Origin: Volvariella volvacea V23
Taxonomy: Eukaryota; Basidiomycota; Agaricomycetes; Agaricales; Pluteaceae
DNA length: 64,000 nt
Assembly (NCBI GenBank): GCA_000349905.1
Contig: KB722736.1
Span: forward strand, 3,798,499-3,862,498
Direction of reading: 5' to 3'
The position numbers and the translations under genes are program-made. Numbering within the stretch: the first letter of the stretch is position 1; each line of letters starts with the position of its first letter. Under the pieces are notes generated by a model. That model was not told the origin of the DNA. It saw only the letters and a program-made list of their open reading frames with translations, and made no database searches. Of this stretch, positions 23,784 through 36,453 are shown one piece after another.

Positions 23784-25507
23784 TTACTGAGGGATCTTCT
23801 GGCCACCAACAAGGGTATGGAAGGCACCAGTAGGATCGTAAGCCTCGGCGACTTGCTTCAAGAAGGCAACGTTATCAGCGCCGTAGCTGTCGATGACGGC
23901 CTGGTTGAAGGCAGAGTAGTTCCACATGCTGAAAGGAAAGAATGTCGTGAATCCCTCAATACGCGTTATTAGGAAATATGTGGACTTACATATAGCGGTG
24001 AAGGAGGCCCTTCTCACGAGCGATTTCACGGAGATTCTCGATGAATTCCTCATGGGCGGCGAAGAGCTCGTCGGCATCTTCGAGGTTCTTGGCGGTGACA
24101 CCGAAGTATTGGACTAGAAAGGGGAGTATACGAGTTACAATCACGAGCATTAGAAGAAACGAAGAAGACGTACTGGATAGAGTTTGTTCGATACCCTCAA
24201 GACCAAGAACATTGCCACCGTTCTCAATACCCTTCTCAACCATGTAGGGAGTGATGGGCATCTTGCAGTGCAAGGCATAGAATCCTTCAATATGAGCCCA
24301 TGATTGAGCGAATGCGTGGAAGCGCTCAGAGATCTCGTGGAAGAACTCGCGGTCAGCGAAGATAGTAAATGTGCGTTGTTGTTGGGCATCCCCATTGAAG
24401 TACCCATCGTGATTCTCGAACGAGAGAGGTGCAAGGTCAGGAGTTTCACGGATGGTGTTGTGGACCCATGGGATGTCAACCCAAGGTTGGAGAGAAGGGG
24501 GGAGTTGGGATTGTTGATTAAGATAAAGGAAGGGAGTGAATGATTCACGTTGACCAGTAGCTCCATTGAATCCCCATTGAGGAAGAATGTGGGTGAGTTT
24601 ATCGTTGACAGCGGCATCAACGTGGTAGTGGTAGGTCAAGTCATCGTAGAATGGCATGGCCTCCTCGCCATAAGTGACCAATCCACCGAGGATGGTCTCG
24701 GGGTAGTCGAAGACCTTAATATCGTAGCGAGTGATGACACCAAAGTTATCACCTCCACCCTTGAGAGCCTTGTGGAGATCGGGGTGTGAGTCGGCGGATG
24801 CGATAACGACGGTTCCGTTGGCAAGGACAACTTCACGAGCAACAACGTTATCAACCGAGAGACCCTCAAGGTTGTTGAGGTAGGAGAGACCAGCACCGAG
24901 AAGGAGACCAGTTCCGACTTGAGCATAACGACCGAGGACACCGACTTTGTTGTATGCATCGGCTGCGGTGTATACTTCGTGGAATCGATTTCCGGGACCA
25001 ATGCTTGCAATGTTGTTGACTGGATCGATATCACGTTGCTTGAAGTTGGTCAAGGCAATGGTGACACCACCGGTGTTGCCTGCAGCGCCCACTGAGGAGT
25101 GATGACCACCAGCACGGACGGAGAATGTGCAAGAGTTGGCAGTGAGGAGGCCAACTGCGGTGGCGACCTCTGCGGTCACATCAGGGATGAAGTAGCAGTT
25201 AGGTGCCAAGGAGCAGGTAGACGCTACAAGAGTGGTGTATTGAGTAAATTGATCGTGATATGGATGAGGTGTTCGAGGTCGACTTACACCAATAGTTCCC
25301 AGTCTCGGTAACATATCCAGAAGAGCCTGGATAGCTGATTTTGTCTGGGTACACATTCTCAATGAGAGCACACTGTCGGGGGTCAGTCACATGCCACTAG
25401 CGCAATGAAATGGTACATACGCAGTCTACTTGACGTGTCTCGAGGAGAGGAGAAGCCGAGACGACAGCAGCGCTGACAAGGGCGAGCAAGGAAGCGGTGC
25501 GGGCCAT
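23784..25507 (-). CDS. Secreted FAD-linked oxidase, berberine-bridge type (copy 1)
   Basis: Oxidises an unknown substrate (sugar, alcohol or alkaloid-like) with covalent FAD and oxygen. Exons 25421-25507, 25288-25372, 24174-25223, 23990-24113 and 23784-23928 total 496 residues. An N-terminal signal peptide (MARTASLLALVSAAVVSA) leads to a PCMH-type FAD domain. It shows SVRAGGHHSSVGAAG, whose His is the usual FAD attachment point, then YAQVGTGLLLGAGLSYL and GGGDNFGVITRYD. The C-terminal BBE segment reads NYSAFNQAVIDSYG and YDPTGAF. The Cys that makes the second flavin bond in bicovalent members is not seen at the expected place (RYAQVG), so I infer single attachment. It is a tandem paralogue of the gene at 27112-28820. 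Confidence 0.9.
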
Positions 25508-27111
25508 ATTGAAAGGATAAAATGCTCTAAAATGCGATGAAGTCTAATGCAGAGGTCGATGAGATCCTTGAGAGTGGAAACTCGAGTGAGTTGTGCTCTT
25601 CAACAGCGCAGGCGGTCTGCTCTTTATACCCAAAGCTGCATCCCCTCGTGCGGCGTTAAGCAGACGAGGCTGGATGGTTAGACCATCCCAGCTTTCGCTA
25701 ACACGCATTGTTTCGTGAGGCTGTTTGCCTTCAATTACGCATACAGAAAGTCTGTGAATGGGTCTAGTTGCGTTCAGGTACTCGATGGGGACCGGAGTAG
25801 ATTCCAAGTTTTGAAGAAACCTACTGCTTCAATTCTCCGAAAGGAAAACAGCGCTTTCGTCGGGTAACAGTGATTGTAGGACGAAAAAAATGATGAAGCC
25901 AGCCAAACCGTGGGTTGGAAAACGACGGTCCAAAAGTTCCATTTCCCTGATGAGTTCAGCAGATTTGCAGAGAGAGTGTGTACTGTGGCTTCAGATACTT
26001 TGAATAGTCGACAGATCCCTTTGTAGGCCATCTGTGAGCTTGAGAGTGTACGCGCCGCCAAGCTTGGCAGCAGCAAACCTAACTTCGCGCACCCAATCAA
26101 AGATTAGTTAGCTAGTGACACCGACATGACGTAAAGTGCTGATGTCCCGTACCTGTTAAAGTTTCTCCACTTGCAATGATGGCGCAGTGGTAAGGTGATT
26201 CCATGGTCAAACACCAGTTGATCCTTGGACAACCATTGTATTGGTTTTGGGTAATCTAGAGTCTGGACTCATAAGCCCGGGTACCGAGTTAGCGAGCTCT
26301 CATCGGTATCTGAGGTAGTGTTGGAGGATATCAGCCTCCGTGGTCATGCAGTTTACGCTGGGTCCGGATCACTAGAAGCCTGCACTGCGCAAAAATTTCA
26401 GAGATGTGTTCTTCTTTTCGTGTTCCCTTCCAATCTGTGCATAACCTGGATGATTGCAGATGCCAGTGAAGAGCACAATGTAGCAAAACTCCTTCAATGG
26501 TACATCAAAGCAGTAAATCAACTTCACCAAACTCACCTCCTCCAAATTCCCTAAAGCGCCATGCATACGGTATGTGCCCCAACCGCACGGCGGACATCCA
26601 CCAAAACTCCGCGGGGGGGGGGGGGGGGCGGGCTGGGAGCTGGCTATGCTGAAAATCATAGCATCATATGGACGAATTACGTTGAAGGTCGTCGCACCCG
26701 ACCCTGAATCGCTCGTGTAGAATTTTGTCAANNNNNNNNNNNNNNNNNNNNNNNNNNNNNNNNNNNNNNNNNNNNNNNNNNNNNNNNNNNNNNNNNNNNN
26801 NNNNNNNNNNNNNNNNNNNNNNNNNNNNNNNGCACGTTGAGATGACAACACCCCCCCCCCCTCCCCCCGGTCTCGACGGAGACCCAGGGCACACAAGACG
26901 GCTGCGACTCGGACCTTCGTCCAAGGTCCTAGGATGGCTCAAGTCGGCCCCCTGGTCACCGCTCGAATACGAAAAACCAATCATTGCCAGAAGCTCTCGT
27001 AACCCTCAAACCTGGATCAATAATTGCGCGATATATTCGAAAAGGAAACGAGTTGCCGAATCTTACAGTCTATGGTGGCTCTAAATATCTCTATAACAAT
27101 CTATCAAGCGT
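25508..27111. other. Intergenic with assembly gap
   Basis: Promoter of FAD oxidase copy 1 at the left (TATA-like TTTATACCC near 25622 on the forward text). A long G run lies at about 26611-26628, the gap at 26732-26831, and a C-rich run lies near 26850-26869. No gene is supported. Confidence 0.45.
26732..26831. other. Assembly gap (100 N)
   Basis: Placeholder gap between a G homopolymer about 100 bases to its left and a C-rich homopolymer about 20 bases to its right. Such runs commonly break assemblies, so sequence here is unreliable. Confidence 0.95.
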
Positions 27112-28820
27112 CTACTGGGGGAGCTTCTGGCCACCGACGAGGCGCTGGAAGACACCAGTGGGGTCATAACGACGGGAGACATCCTTCATGAACGCGACAT
27201 TTGCGTCGCCGTAGCTTCCAATGACTTGCTGGTTGAAACCGGAGTAGTTCCACATGCTGAACAAAACGGTCAGCTGTGCACGATCAAACGGCTGTAGGAT
27301 TATACGCACATGTAGCGGTGGAGAAGACCGCGGCTGGCAGCGACCGAGCGAAGCTCCTCGACGAATTGCTCGTGTGCGGCGAAGACGGGGTCGGAATCTG
27401 CGAGGTTCTTGGTCGTGACGCCAAAGTAGAGGACTAGCGCGATCATCAGAGTTGGCCACGGGGCCGCGATGAGTGTCTGAAACTTACTGGAAATAGGACG
27501 ATCGATGCCCTCGAGGCCAAGAACATTACCGCCGGCCTGAAGACCCTTCTCGATCATGAACGGAGTGATGGGCATCTTGCAGTGCAAGGCGTAGAACCCC
27601 TCAATGTTGGCGAATCGCTGAGAGAACTGGTACCAGCGCTCCGAGACCTCGTGGAAGAATTCGCGGTCGGCGAAGATGGTGATGGTGCGCTGTTGTTGGG
27701 CATCTCCATTGCTGTATCCGTCAAAGTTCTCGAACGCGAGGGGGGCGAGTTCGGTGGTGTTGCGGATGGTGTTGTGAACCCATGGGACTTCGACCCATGG
27801 TTGGAGAGAGGGAGGGAGGTTGGGTTGGTCCTTGCCGTAGTAGAATGGTGTGAAGGATTCACGTTTGCCGGTGGCGCCGTTGAAGGCCCATTGAGGGAGG
27901 ATGTGGGTCTCCTTGTCATTGACAGCAGCATTGACGTGGTAGTCGTAGGTCAAGTCATCGTAGAACGGCATTGCCTCCTCGCCATAGGTGACGAGACCAC
28001 CAAGGACATTGTGTGGGCGATCGAAGATCTTGAGGTCGTAGCGGGTGACAACACCAAAGTTGTCGCCTCCGCCCTTGAGCGCCTTGTGGAGATCGGGGTG
28101 AGAGTTCGCAGATGCGACGACGACGGTGCCGTTGGCAAGAACAACCTCGTGGGCGACGACGTTGTCGACCGAGAGACCCTCTGGGTTATTGAGGTAGGAC
28201 AACCCAGCTCCCAACAAGAGACCCGTTCCGACCTGCGCATAACGACCGAGGACGGCAACCTTGTCATAGGGATCGGTAGCGCTGTACACCTCCCAGAGCC
28301 GATTGCCCGGGCCGACGTGCACGATGTTGTTGACTGGGTCGACATCGCGCTGCTTGAAGTGGCTGAACGCGATCGTGACACCGCCGTCGTTGTTCGCAGC
28401 CGCGGGGGTGGAGTGGTGCCCGCCTCCGCGAATGGAGAACTTGCACTCGTTGTCGGTGAACAGCTTGACTGCGGTGGAGACCTCGGAGACTTCGTCGGGG
28501 ATGAAGTAGCATCCGGGCGTCAGTGCGGGGACGGTACATGTAGAAGCTGCGATCGCTGTTTAGCTTTCTTTTGGCATCCAGTGGAGAGGGTTTACTTACA
28601 CCAGTAGTTTCCGCTTTCCTCGCTGTATGCCGTGGTGCCAGGATACGCCACCTTGTCGGGGTAGATTGCAGAGAGCAAAGCGCACTATCGAGTAAGGAGT
28701 GAGTGTCAATGGGAGTCGCAAGGTATGCTGAACACCTACGCAGTCTGCAGCTCGTGCCGAAGGGCGCGCTGAGACGACAGCAGCAGTGACGAGAGTGAGC
28801 AAAGGAAGGCTTTGGCGCAT
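27112..28820 (-). CDS. Secreted FAD-linked oxidase, berberine-bridge type (copy 2)
   Basis: Close paralogue of copy 1, same orientation and the same exon plan. The minus-strand ATG at 28820 opens a signal peptide (MRQSLPLLTLVTAAVVSA). The FAD domain carries a GGGHHST motif in place of AGGHHSS, keeping the His pair, then GNRLWEVYSATDPY, YAQVGTGLLLGAGLSYL and GGGDNFGVVTRYD. The C-terminal BBE part has NYSGFNQQVIGSYG and YDPTGVF, and the frame ends in KLPQ and TAG at 27112-27114. As in copy 1, the second flavin-linking Cys seems absent. The substrate-domain text (PWVEVPWVHNTIRNTTELAP) differs from copy 1 in scattered positions, so both look functional and diverging. Confidence 0.9.
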
Positions 28821-31693
28821 GTCGACTCGAGTTGATTCACGGAGTGAAAGACACAGGCAGACGAAGAGGTAGAAGACGCTTGAGAGAGCTCGAGGCTCGG
28901 AGGAAAACTCTGGATGAGCGATGTCCTTCCACCGCTCTCCCAGACTTACTTTTATACCCCCATCCTCCACCACACTCCGGCGGCGTTAACACCACCCCAC
29001 AAGTTTCGTTTGCCTCCAACAGCGCGTACGGCCATATTTCCAAATGGGTAAGCCATATAGTCGCTGAACGATCACGACATGTCGTCAGTGCTGCAATCCC
29101 GGCTGGGGAGTGGGTGGGAACCATACGAGCTTTCTAAAAATAACCAACGAGGTCATTACGGGACTTTTGATTTTTGATGAACGTCTACCCAGGTGTGGCC
29201 TCTGATTGGCTTGAACTAGCTACGTGAGCTGTGCGAATGTGTACTCACGGCCGGACGACTTATTGCACTCCGTGTAGCTTTGAGCTAGGGATAGACATGG
29301 AATGAGCAGAGTACGCACAGAATATCCCTTACGAGGCACGATATTTTTAGCACCCTCTCCCAATCCGTCCGTCGTGAAGGGTGCCCTTCTGCTTCCCAAA
29401 ACTTGCTTCGGCCCCGCGGTACACACTCTCCAACTCGAACTTTAGAAACACCATAGCCAATACCCAATCACCCAACTTACTTTCCCCTCAGGGGCGCAAT
29501 AAACCTCCCAAACGGGAATACCATATGCATGCGGATTATCAAATCAAGCTCACGATGCTGAGCAACCACCGTCCCAGCCTGGTCCTGATGATGGTGCACG
29601 AGAGACCCACGGACACTGAAGGGGATGGAACGCACTGTACAGTGACTCCAGTTTCTCCGAGTCCAATGCGAGGGGGGAGGAGGTCCATGGCCCTGGGTGT
29701 TGGTGATGGGGTCGATGGCCGGTCTGATGTCATGTCCCTGTGATGAAATGATAGAAACTGTCATCGTCATCGTCAATTCCGTTATTCTAGTGAGATGTGA
29801 GCATCGGGACTAGGAGCCAACACGATACAACTGGCGGTGGATTGCATGGCAGGTTACGGCGTCGATCTGCGCGTCCCAAAAGCAGACATCACGTACCATG
29901 ACGTTGTTCATACCGTTAGCGCTCGCCCGTTAAATCTCAAAGACTACAAAACCTGACGAGTAACGCGCTTTTTTTCGCGCCGAGTCTTGGCAGAAAGGAA
30001 TGCTATTCCTGACGGCCACCGACGGCCTTGCACGCACTAGCATCCTTCTACACCCTGAAAAAAAATTGTGATACTTCTCCATGCATGGCCAGCACAGGGT
30101 AGATCTATCGCATGGAAATCGAGTTCTCAAGGGTTTGCCTGTACGACTTTCGTTTTGTCATTGATCCGTGTTTCTCTGGTGGGTGTGTGCCAGAGAACAA
30201 GTAGAACCTATGGACTGGCAAAACGATGTTGCACTAGCGCGTCGGAGATTCAGCGGCTTTTAGATGCGAGGTGAGGACTTGCAGAGATGACTGGGCAAGA
30301 ATGACGCCGAACAATGCAATGCACAGAAAGAGCGGTCGCGATGCAGTGGAGTGCTATGCACTAAAGGTTACGAGAGATATTTTTGTAACGGAGCAGAGTG
30401 AGCTTTTCTGATTGCGGGTGCATGGGTTTGGGGAACAGATCAGAGAGAAGTTGCTGGCGAGGTGGATTGCGAGTACTCTGCGCTGATTCCAGGCACTGTT
30501 GATTGATTCGCTTCCGGTTGGTACTTCTCGGATGAGGCAGGAAGTGCTCGTGTCAGGCTGATTTTGGTGGATGGTGGGGCAGCAGGTTCACTAGACAGTA
30601 ACTGTCAACGTGATTGGTGACTGACATGCCACTGCTGACGGTCACTTGCGTAAGCCCCTAGACTAGTAGACCCGGTTAATTCGGTCGATGGAGCCCATCT
30701 GGGCCGTTACAAAGCATGACATCCCTCACAGCGCCGACGCAGAGGGACAGTAGGAGATGTGAATGGTGTGGAGGCGTGGAATTGGTTGTGCCGAGTATCA
30801 ACAGGCCCTTCGATCTCTTCATACTACGGCACAACCAAACTGCATGCACCTCCAAAGATCTTTACAAACCAAGCCCGAGACCTGATCCTGAGAAGAGGAG
30901 CAACAGTCATGAAAAGAAGATTGATGGGATATGGAGATGGAGGCAACATAACCCACGATGCTGAGTTGTTCCGTCTGCTTCGATATCAAGAGTACTCGGT
31001 GTTAAGGCACGAAGCAAGTGCAGACCCGGATACCCTTTTGCTATGCCATGATTCCGACACTGAGCAGGTTTGTTCGTAGTGTGGCTAGAGGAAGTGGGGC
31101 TGACGTGACGAGCTAATGAGTTTACCACAAAGAGACCGTATCTATCGGCAGGTGTGCTGCAAGGCGACGGTCGTGTAGTTGCAGTCAGGACCCCGCCGGT
31201 TCAACAAAATACAAAACTCTGGTCACGGGTCTGTCACGCTCACACTGCACACTGTCCGCGACAGCCGAAACTTCAATTACCCAATCCCCTCGCCTTTTAC
31301 TAGGGGATTCCGTGGAGTTTCGGACTATAATGTCGCGTTGCAATCTTTGGAACCCCCACAACGCTCTCCGAGCATTGCGTCTCTTTTGGTGCTTTTTGCA
31401 ACCATCCTATATTGCATCGATTGCTACGCGGCAACTGTCTTGCCTTTCGTGATCTGCGCGACAGCTTGTCTCGCATTCAATGTCTCCACTACATTTCTTG
31501 GACCATCGATCTGAGAGACACGCTGTCCCTGCAGACATTTTATGCAACCGACGGAGAACTTGAGGAACGGCTGACATCAGCCACGATAAGATGAGTTGCC
31601 AAAAAAAGGTCGTGCGAACATCTGCGATTGGACCGAGGACGCGCGTCGCGTACAAGTCCTCAAGCATACAAGTCCCTTTAGCCTCCTCCTACC
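28821..31693. other. Intergenic, no supported gene
   Basis: About 2.9 kb between the divergently transcribed FAD oxidase copy 2 and RPN1. Only short frames of biased composition occur, and I see no exon chain, repeat array or RNA gene. A TATA-like TTTTATACCCC near 28950 fits the FAD oxidase promoter. Confidence 0.45.
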
Positions 31694-34600
31694 ATGCCCG
31701 AGCCCACAGAATTCAGCATCAAGGTCCATTCGAAGGATCCCAAGAAGGAGGAGAAGCCCAACGACAAGCCAGATTTCACTGGTGCATCCAAGCTGTCGAA
31801 AGACGGCAAAGGCGATGCGGAGGGAGAGGGAGAGGAGCTGGTAATGTCGTTTGCCTTGATCTGTGGGCTTGGCTAACAATGCATAGTCAGAGGAGGATCT
31901 GCAGTTGAAGAACGAGCTGGAGATGCTGGTAGAACGGTTAAAGGTGAGCTACTGCTCGAATGCATACCCATTACGAATGCTCACGCACTTCAAGGAACCC
32001 GATACTGGATTATACCGCCCCGCACTAGAGACCCTACGGACACTAATTAGAACATCCACGTCGTCGATGACATCAGTACCCAAGCCCTTAAAGTTCCTCC
32101 GACCACACTACCCCGACCTGCAGGGGCTGTACGAGACGTGGCCCGCATCCGAAGACAAGGTGAGCCTTTCCTCGTCGCGCATTCGCGTCTGCTCATTCCT
32201 TACGGACCCCACTCAAGAGCCTGTTTGCCGACATCCTCTCCGTCCTGGCCATGACCTATTCCGACACGCAACCCCGCGGGACACTCAAATACCGCATGTT
32301 GGCCGATGAGCTGAGACCCGCGAGCACCACCCTGGCAGATCCCGGCACATGGGGACACGAATACGTGCGACATCTGGCTGCTGAGCTCGGGGAGGAGTAT
32401 GCCTACCGAGAACAAGAGGGATTGAGAAGGAACGAGGTCACGCAGGCACCTATCCCCGATGGCAAGGAGCCCCAGCTTCCCGGTACCATCGAAGATCTCC
32501 GTGCCCTCGCCAAAACTTGTGCTGCCTTCTTGCTCAGCCATAATGCTGAGCCAGACGCGGTCGACCTGTTGGAAGAACTAGAAATTGTGGACGAGATTGC
32601 CGACTTGGTGGACGAAAATACCTATAGCCGCGTGTGTACTTATATGATTCGGTAAGTGTTCATCCTATCTAACGTTGACACTGGACTGAGTATGTGTAGC
32701 TGTGTTAATTTCCTTCCCCCACCTGACGACTTGACCTTCCTCCGAGCGGCACATGCAATCTACGTGCAATACCACAAGTTCCCAGAGGCCCTTGCACTTG
32801 CAATTCGTCTCGGCGACCAGGATTTGGTCAGAGAAGACTTTGAAGCTCCCGGCAACCCGTAAGCATCCCGATTCCTGCACTCTCGTTCCTTGCTGACCTA
32901 GCCCAAAGTCTCATGAAACGCCAACTCGCATTCATGCTAGCCCGCGCCCAAGTCCCCATCGAATGGCTGCACCCCCCTTCGGACGACGAAAACCCGGACA
33001 CAGAGATGGAAGCCGACTACCAAGAAGAACTGCCCGAGGACCTGGTCGACTGCCTGAGCAACACGCGCCTCAGCCAGCACTTCCGCGACTTTGGCAAGGA
33101 GCTGGGCGTGCTGGAGGCGAAATCGCTGGAGGACGTGTACAAGTCCCATTTGGAGAACACAAGTATGTCGATGCGGTTGCCTGCGCCGCTTTGGAGCGTG
33201 CTGAATCGATTTTCAGGACCGGGAACGACGGCGAATGTGGACTCTGCCCGGGCGAATCTGGCGGGGACGTTTGTGAATGCGTTTGTGAATGCCGGGTTTG
33301 GTAATGATCCGCTGATGGCTAATGCTGAGGAGGGATCGGGGTGGGTGTACAAGAATAAGGACCATGGTGTGTTTTGAGTCTTGCTGTGATGTCCCAGGAA
33401 TTTATTGTCCTGCTAGGAATGTTGAGTGCTGCTGCATCGCTTGGTGTCAGTCTGCTATGGGACACAGACGGCCTAAGCCATGTCGACAAGTATACATATG
33501 CCTCTGAAGAGTACATCAAGGTACGTCTGTCCACGCCCTGATCGTGTTCATACTAACTTATCGGGACACAGGCTGGTGCATACCTTGCAACAGGTATCCT
33601 AAACTGCGGTGTACGCACAGAATCAGACGCCGCGCTAGCCCTCCTTGGCGAACACGTCGAAAACAAATCCGTCCCTCTCAAAACGAGCGCCATCATCGGC
33701 CTCGGCATCGCCTACGTCGGCTCCCACCGCGACGATCTCCTACCGTACCTCCTCCCACACGTCGCGGACGACAATGTCTCGATGGAGGTGGCCAGCCTGG
33801 CTGCCCTCGCGCTGGGGTTCATCTTTGTCGGGAGCGAGAGCGGCGAGGTTACGGGGACGATTTTGCAGACGCTGATGGAGAAGGCGGAGAGGGGGGACAA
33901 GTCGTTGGACGACAAGTGGGCAAAGTTTATGGTGCTGGGGTTGGGGTTGCTGTATCTTGGTAGGTGGCTGTGGTGCAACTTTGCTTGGTGGGGGCGTTGC
34001 TGAGAACCTTTTGGATCAGGTCTGCAGGAGACTTGTGATGCGACCATTGCGACTCTGAAAGCTATTGATCACCCTATAGCGAAGACTGCTCAGATATTGG
34101 TCGAGGCGTGCGCCTACGCTGGTACTGGGAATGTACTCAAGGTACAGACAATGCTCCACCACTGTGACGAGCATATCGACACGTCGACAAAACCGGAAGA
34201 CAAGAACGACAAGAACAAAACGCCCGAGCCAAAGAAGGACGACTCGTTCCAGGCGTTCGCCACCATCGCGGTGGCACTGATCGCCATGGGCGAAGACATT
34301 GGCGCCGAAATGTCACTGAGGACCTTCAACCACCTCGTGCGCATTCGTATTCCCATCACACGTAGCTAGACCCAATCTAATCTAATACAATAATCTTGTA
34401 TCTCCAGATGCACTACGGCGAACCCATCATCCGCAAATCCGTCCCACTCGCCATCGGCCTCGTGAGCGCGTCAAACCCACAATTGCCGATCCTCGACACG
34501 CTCTCCAAATACAGCCACGACTCGGACCTCTCCGTCGCGCTCAACGCCATCTTCGCCATGGGCCTCGTCGGCGCGGGCACGAACAACGCCCGGCTGGCGC

Positions 34601-35249
34601 AGATGCTCCGCCAGCTCGCGGGGTACTACTATAAAGAGCCGGATTGTCTGTTTATGGTCCGCGTGGCGCAGGGACTGGTGCATCTGGGCAAGGGGACGTT
34701 GGGCCTTAATCCGTTCTTTTGCGATAGGACGATTATGGGCCGGCCGGCGATTGCGGGGCTGTTGGCGACGTTGGTGGCGTTTACGGATGCGAAAGCATGT
34801 AAGTGGTTTTGGATTTGTGCTGCGCGTTGTGGTGGGCTGACGGTGGAGGTGGAATTGTGGCGTAGTTATTCTGGATAAGTATCATTGGATGCTGTTCTTC
34901 CTCGTGCCGGCTATTTATCCCCGGTTCCTGATTGCGCTGGACGACGAGCTGAACCCCATGCCCGTTACCGTCCGTGTTGGTCAGGTAAGCAACTTTTCTT
35001 GCCCCGTAACCCCAGCTGCGACGTTTTACTAATTTCTTCCCCTTTTAGGCCGTGGACGTCGTCGGCCAAGCAGGCAAACCACGGACAATATCGGGCTTCC
35101 AGACGCACCAGACGCCCGTCCGGCTGGGCACGACGGAGAGAGCGGAGCTGGCGACGGAGGAGTATATACCGTTTGCGCACGTGCTGGAAGGGTTTGTGAT
35201 TCTGCAGAAGAATCCGGGGTGGGAGAAGGACGACAAGATGGATTTGTGA
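31694..35249 (+). CDS. RPN1: 26S proteasome regulatory subunit RPN1 (PSMD2)
   Basis: Largest non-ATPase base subunit of the 19S particle, a docking scaffold for ubiquitin receptors, shuttle factors and a deubiquitinase, in cytosol and nucleus. Twelve exons (31694-31840, 31887-31943, 31995-32159, 32218-32651, 32700-32858, 32909-33366, 33417-33520, 33572-33959, 34020-34336, 34408-34798, 34866-34984, 35049-35249) sum to 979 residues in one frame, the usual family length. The acidic/Lys-rich N-terminus leads to [15 protein letters not shown]. The central PC repeats appear as [31 protein letters not shown] and [14 protein letters not shown]. The C-terminus holds [20 protein letters not shown] and VILQKNPGW. 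Introns are 45-75 bases. Single-copy housekeeping gene; its stop is about 200 bases from the convergent reductase-like copy B. Confidence 0.95.
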
Positions 35250-35444
35250 ACGGGTGTATGAGGTTTTTGTGCTATTCATGTTGTTGGCGCTTTGAAGTGC
35301 AATGCGATAAAAACTTAATTTGTATAGACGCTTGAGCGGTGCGGGCGATTTGGACGGTCAGGTTCCTGGGTGACTTGGGATGAGTTTATCTCGGCGCAGG
35401 AGACGAGCCATTGCATGCGTTCAAGTTTATTGTACAAGTATACT

Positions 35445-36453
35445 TCAGTTCTGTGGCACCCACAAGGCCTTGTTCTCCTCAAACCAATCCCTAAGATGAC
35501 GTTTACCAACGTACTTCCTCTCGAACCTCGAGGCGGCCTCCTCCACCCCCTGGGCAATAAGCCCCTCCACAGAACTAAGGGTTGTAGCAAACTCTTCCGT
35601 CAGCCCCCTCCCAACATACCACGCCACATGTTCCTCCTGGGTCTGTCTCTTATGAACGATCTTGCGTCCAAGCACTTCAGAAGCCAAGTTGGCCACCTAG
35701 ATAGTACACCAAAAAAGGCGGTGAGTATGGTGTCTGGATTGGAGCGTTAATGAGGCTTACGTCGTCGAAGGTTAGGACATCAGGACCGGCGATGACCCAG
35801 TCGGTGTTGGGGCTTGGTTCTATCACGAGGGCTTTGACGGCCGCTTCGGCAATGTCGTCTACGGCGATGAAGGGCACCTTGCCGTCTCCGCCCACGGTCG
35901 GGATTTCGTTCTGGTCGCGGATCGATTGGAGCCATTGGGCTTGAAAGTTCTCTGCGCGCGAAAGGCCCGCCGGGTGTGGGTTGGTGAGTACAATTTCCCA
36001 GGGAGGTTGGGAAGGTGGTGAAGACTGACCAAAGAACCAGCTGGGCCTCAGGACGACAAAGTCGATCTGTGGCTGTCGTTGGATCAAGTACTCGTGCACC
36101 TTGCCCATGGCGAGATCCCCAGGCTCAAGAGCTGAGGAACCTAGCAGCACGTATCGCTTCACGCCTTTCTCGATGCCCAACTCGATGAAGGGTTTCATGG
36201 ACGCCAGGTTGTCCAGAGTGGTCGGAGCGATCAAGTATACGCGGTCGATGACACTAATTCCTAGCTTCTCGGTTTCGGTGAATGGAGTTGCGTGCGTAGC
36301 CGGGTTGAGCCAGTCGAATTGGATGCTGGGGATGTCTGGGGAGGGAGATTTCCCGGAGCGAGAGGCGACGAGGACTGAGTGGCCTGCGTTGTGGAGCAGT
36401 TTGGAGAGGGGAACGCCCGTTTGGCCGGTTCCGCCTATGATGAGGATTGTCAT
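35445..36453 (-). CDS. NmrA/EasG-like NAD(P)-binding protein, copy B
   Basis: Rossmann-type atypical SDR with an intact nucleotide loop (ILIIGGTGQTGVPLSKLL). Landmarks: IDRVYLIAPTTLDNL, KGVKRYVLLGSSA, VVLRPSWFFG, ENFQAQWLQSIRDQNEIP, PFIAVDDIAEAA, VLGRKIVHKR and a C-terminal ERKYVGKRHLRDWFEENKAL. Introns fall after WFFG and after LTFDD, as in the other copies. The first is about 90 bases. It belongs to the MTIL...LSKLLHNAG subtype together with copies C, D, E and J. Transcribed toward RPN1. The family includes enzymes such as EasG but also NmrA-like regulators, so activity is not proven. Confidence 0.85.

Noticed and set aside
26605..26632. G-quadruplex candidate in the long G run
   Set aside because: The run adjoins an assembly gap and its length is probably unreliable; no functional context.
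27582..28607. 341-codon plus-strand open frame
   Set aside because: Exactly antisense to FAD oxidase copy 2, whose protein has clear motifs, a signal peptide and splice sites.
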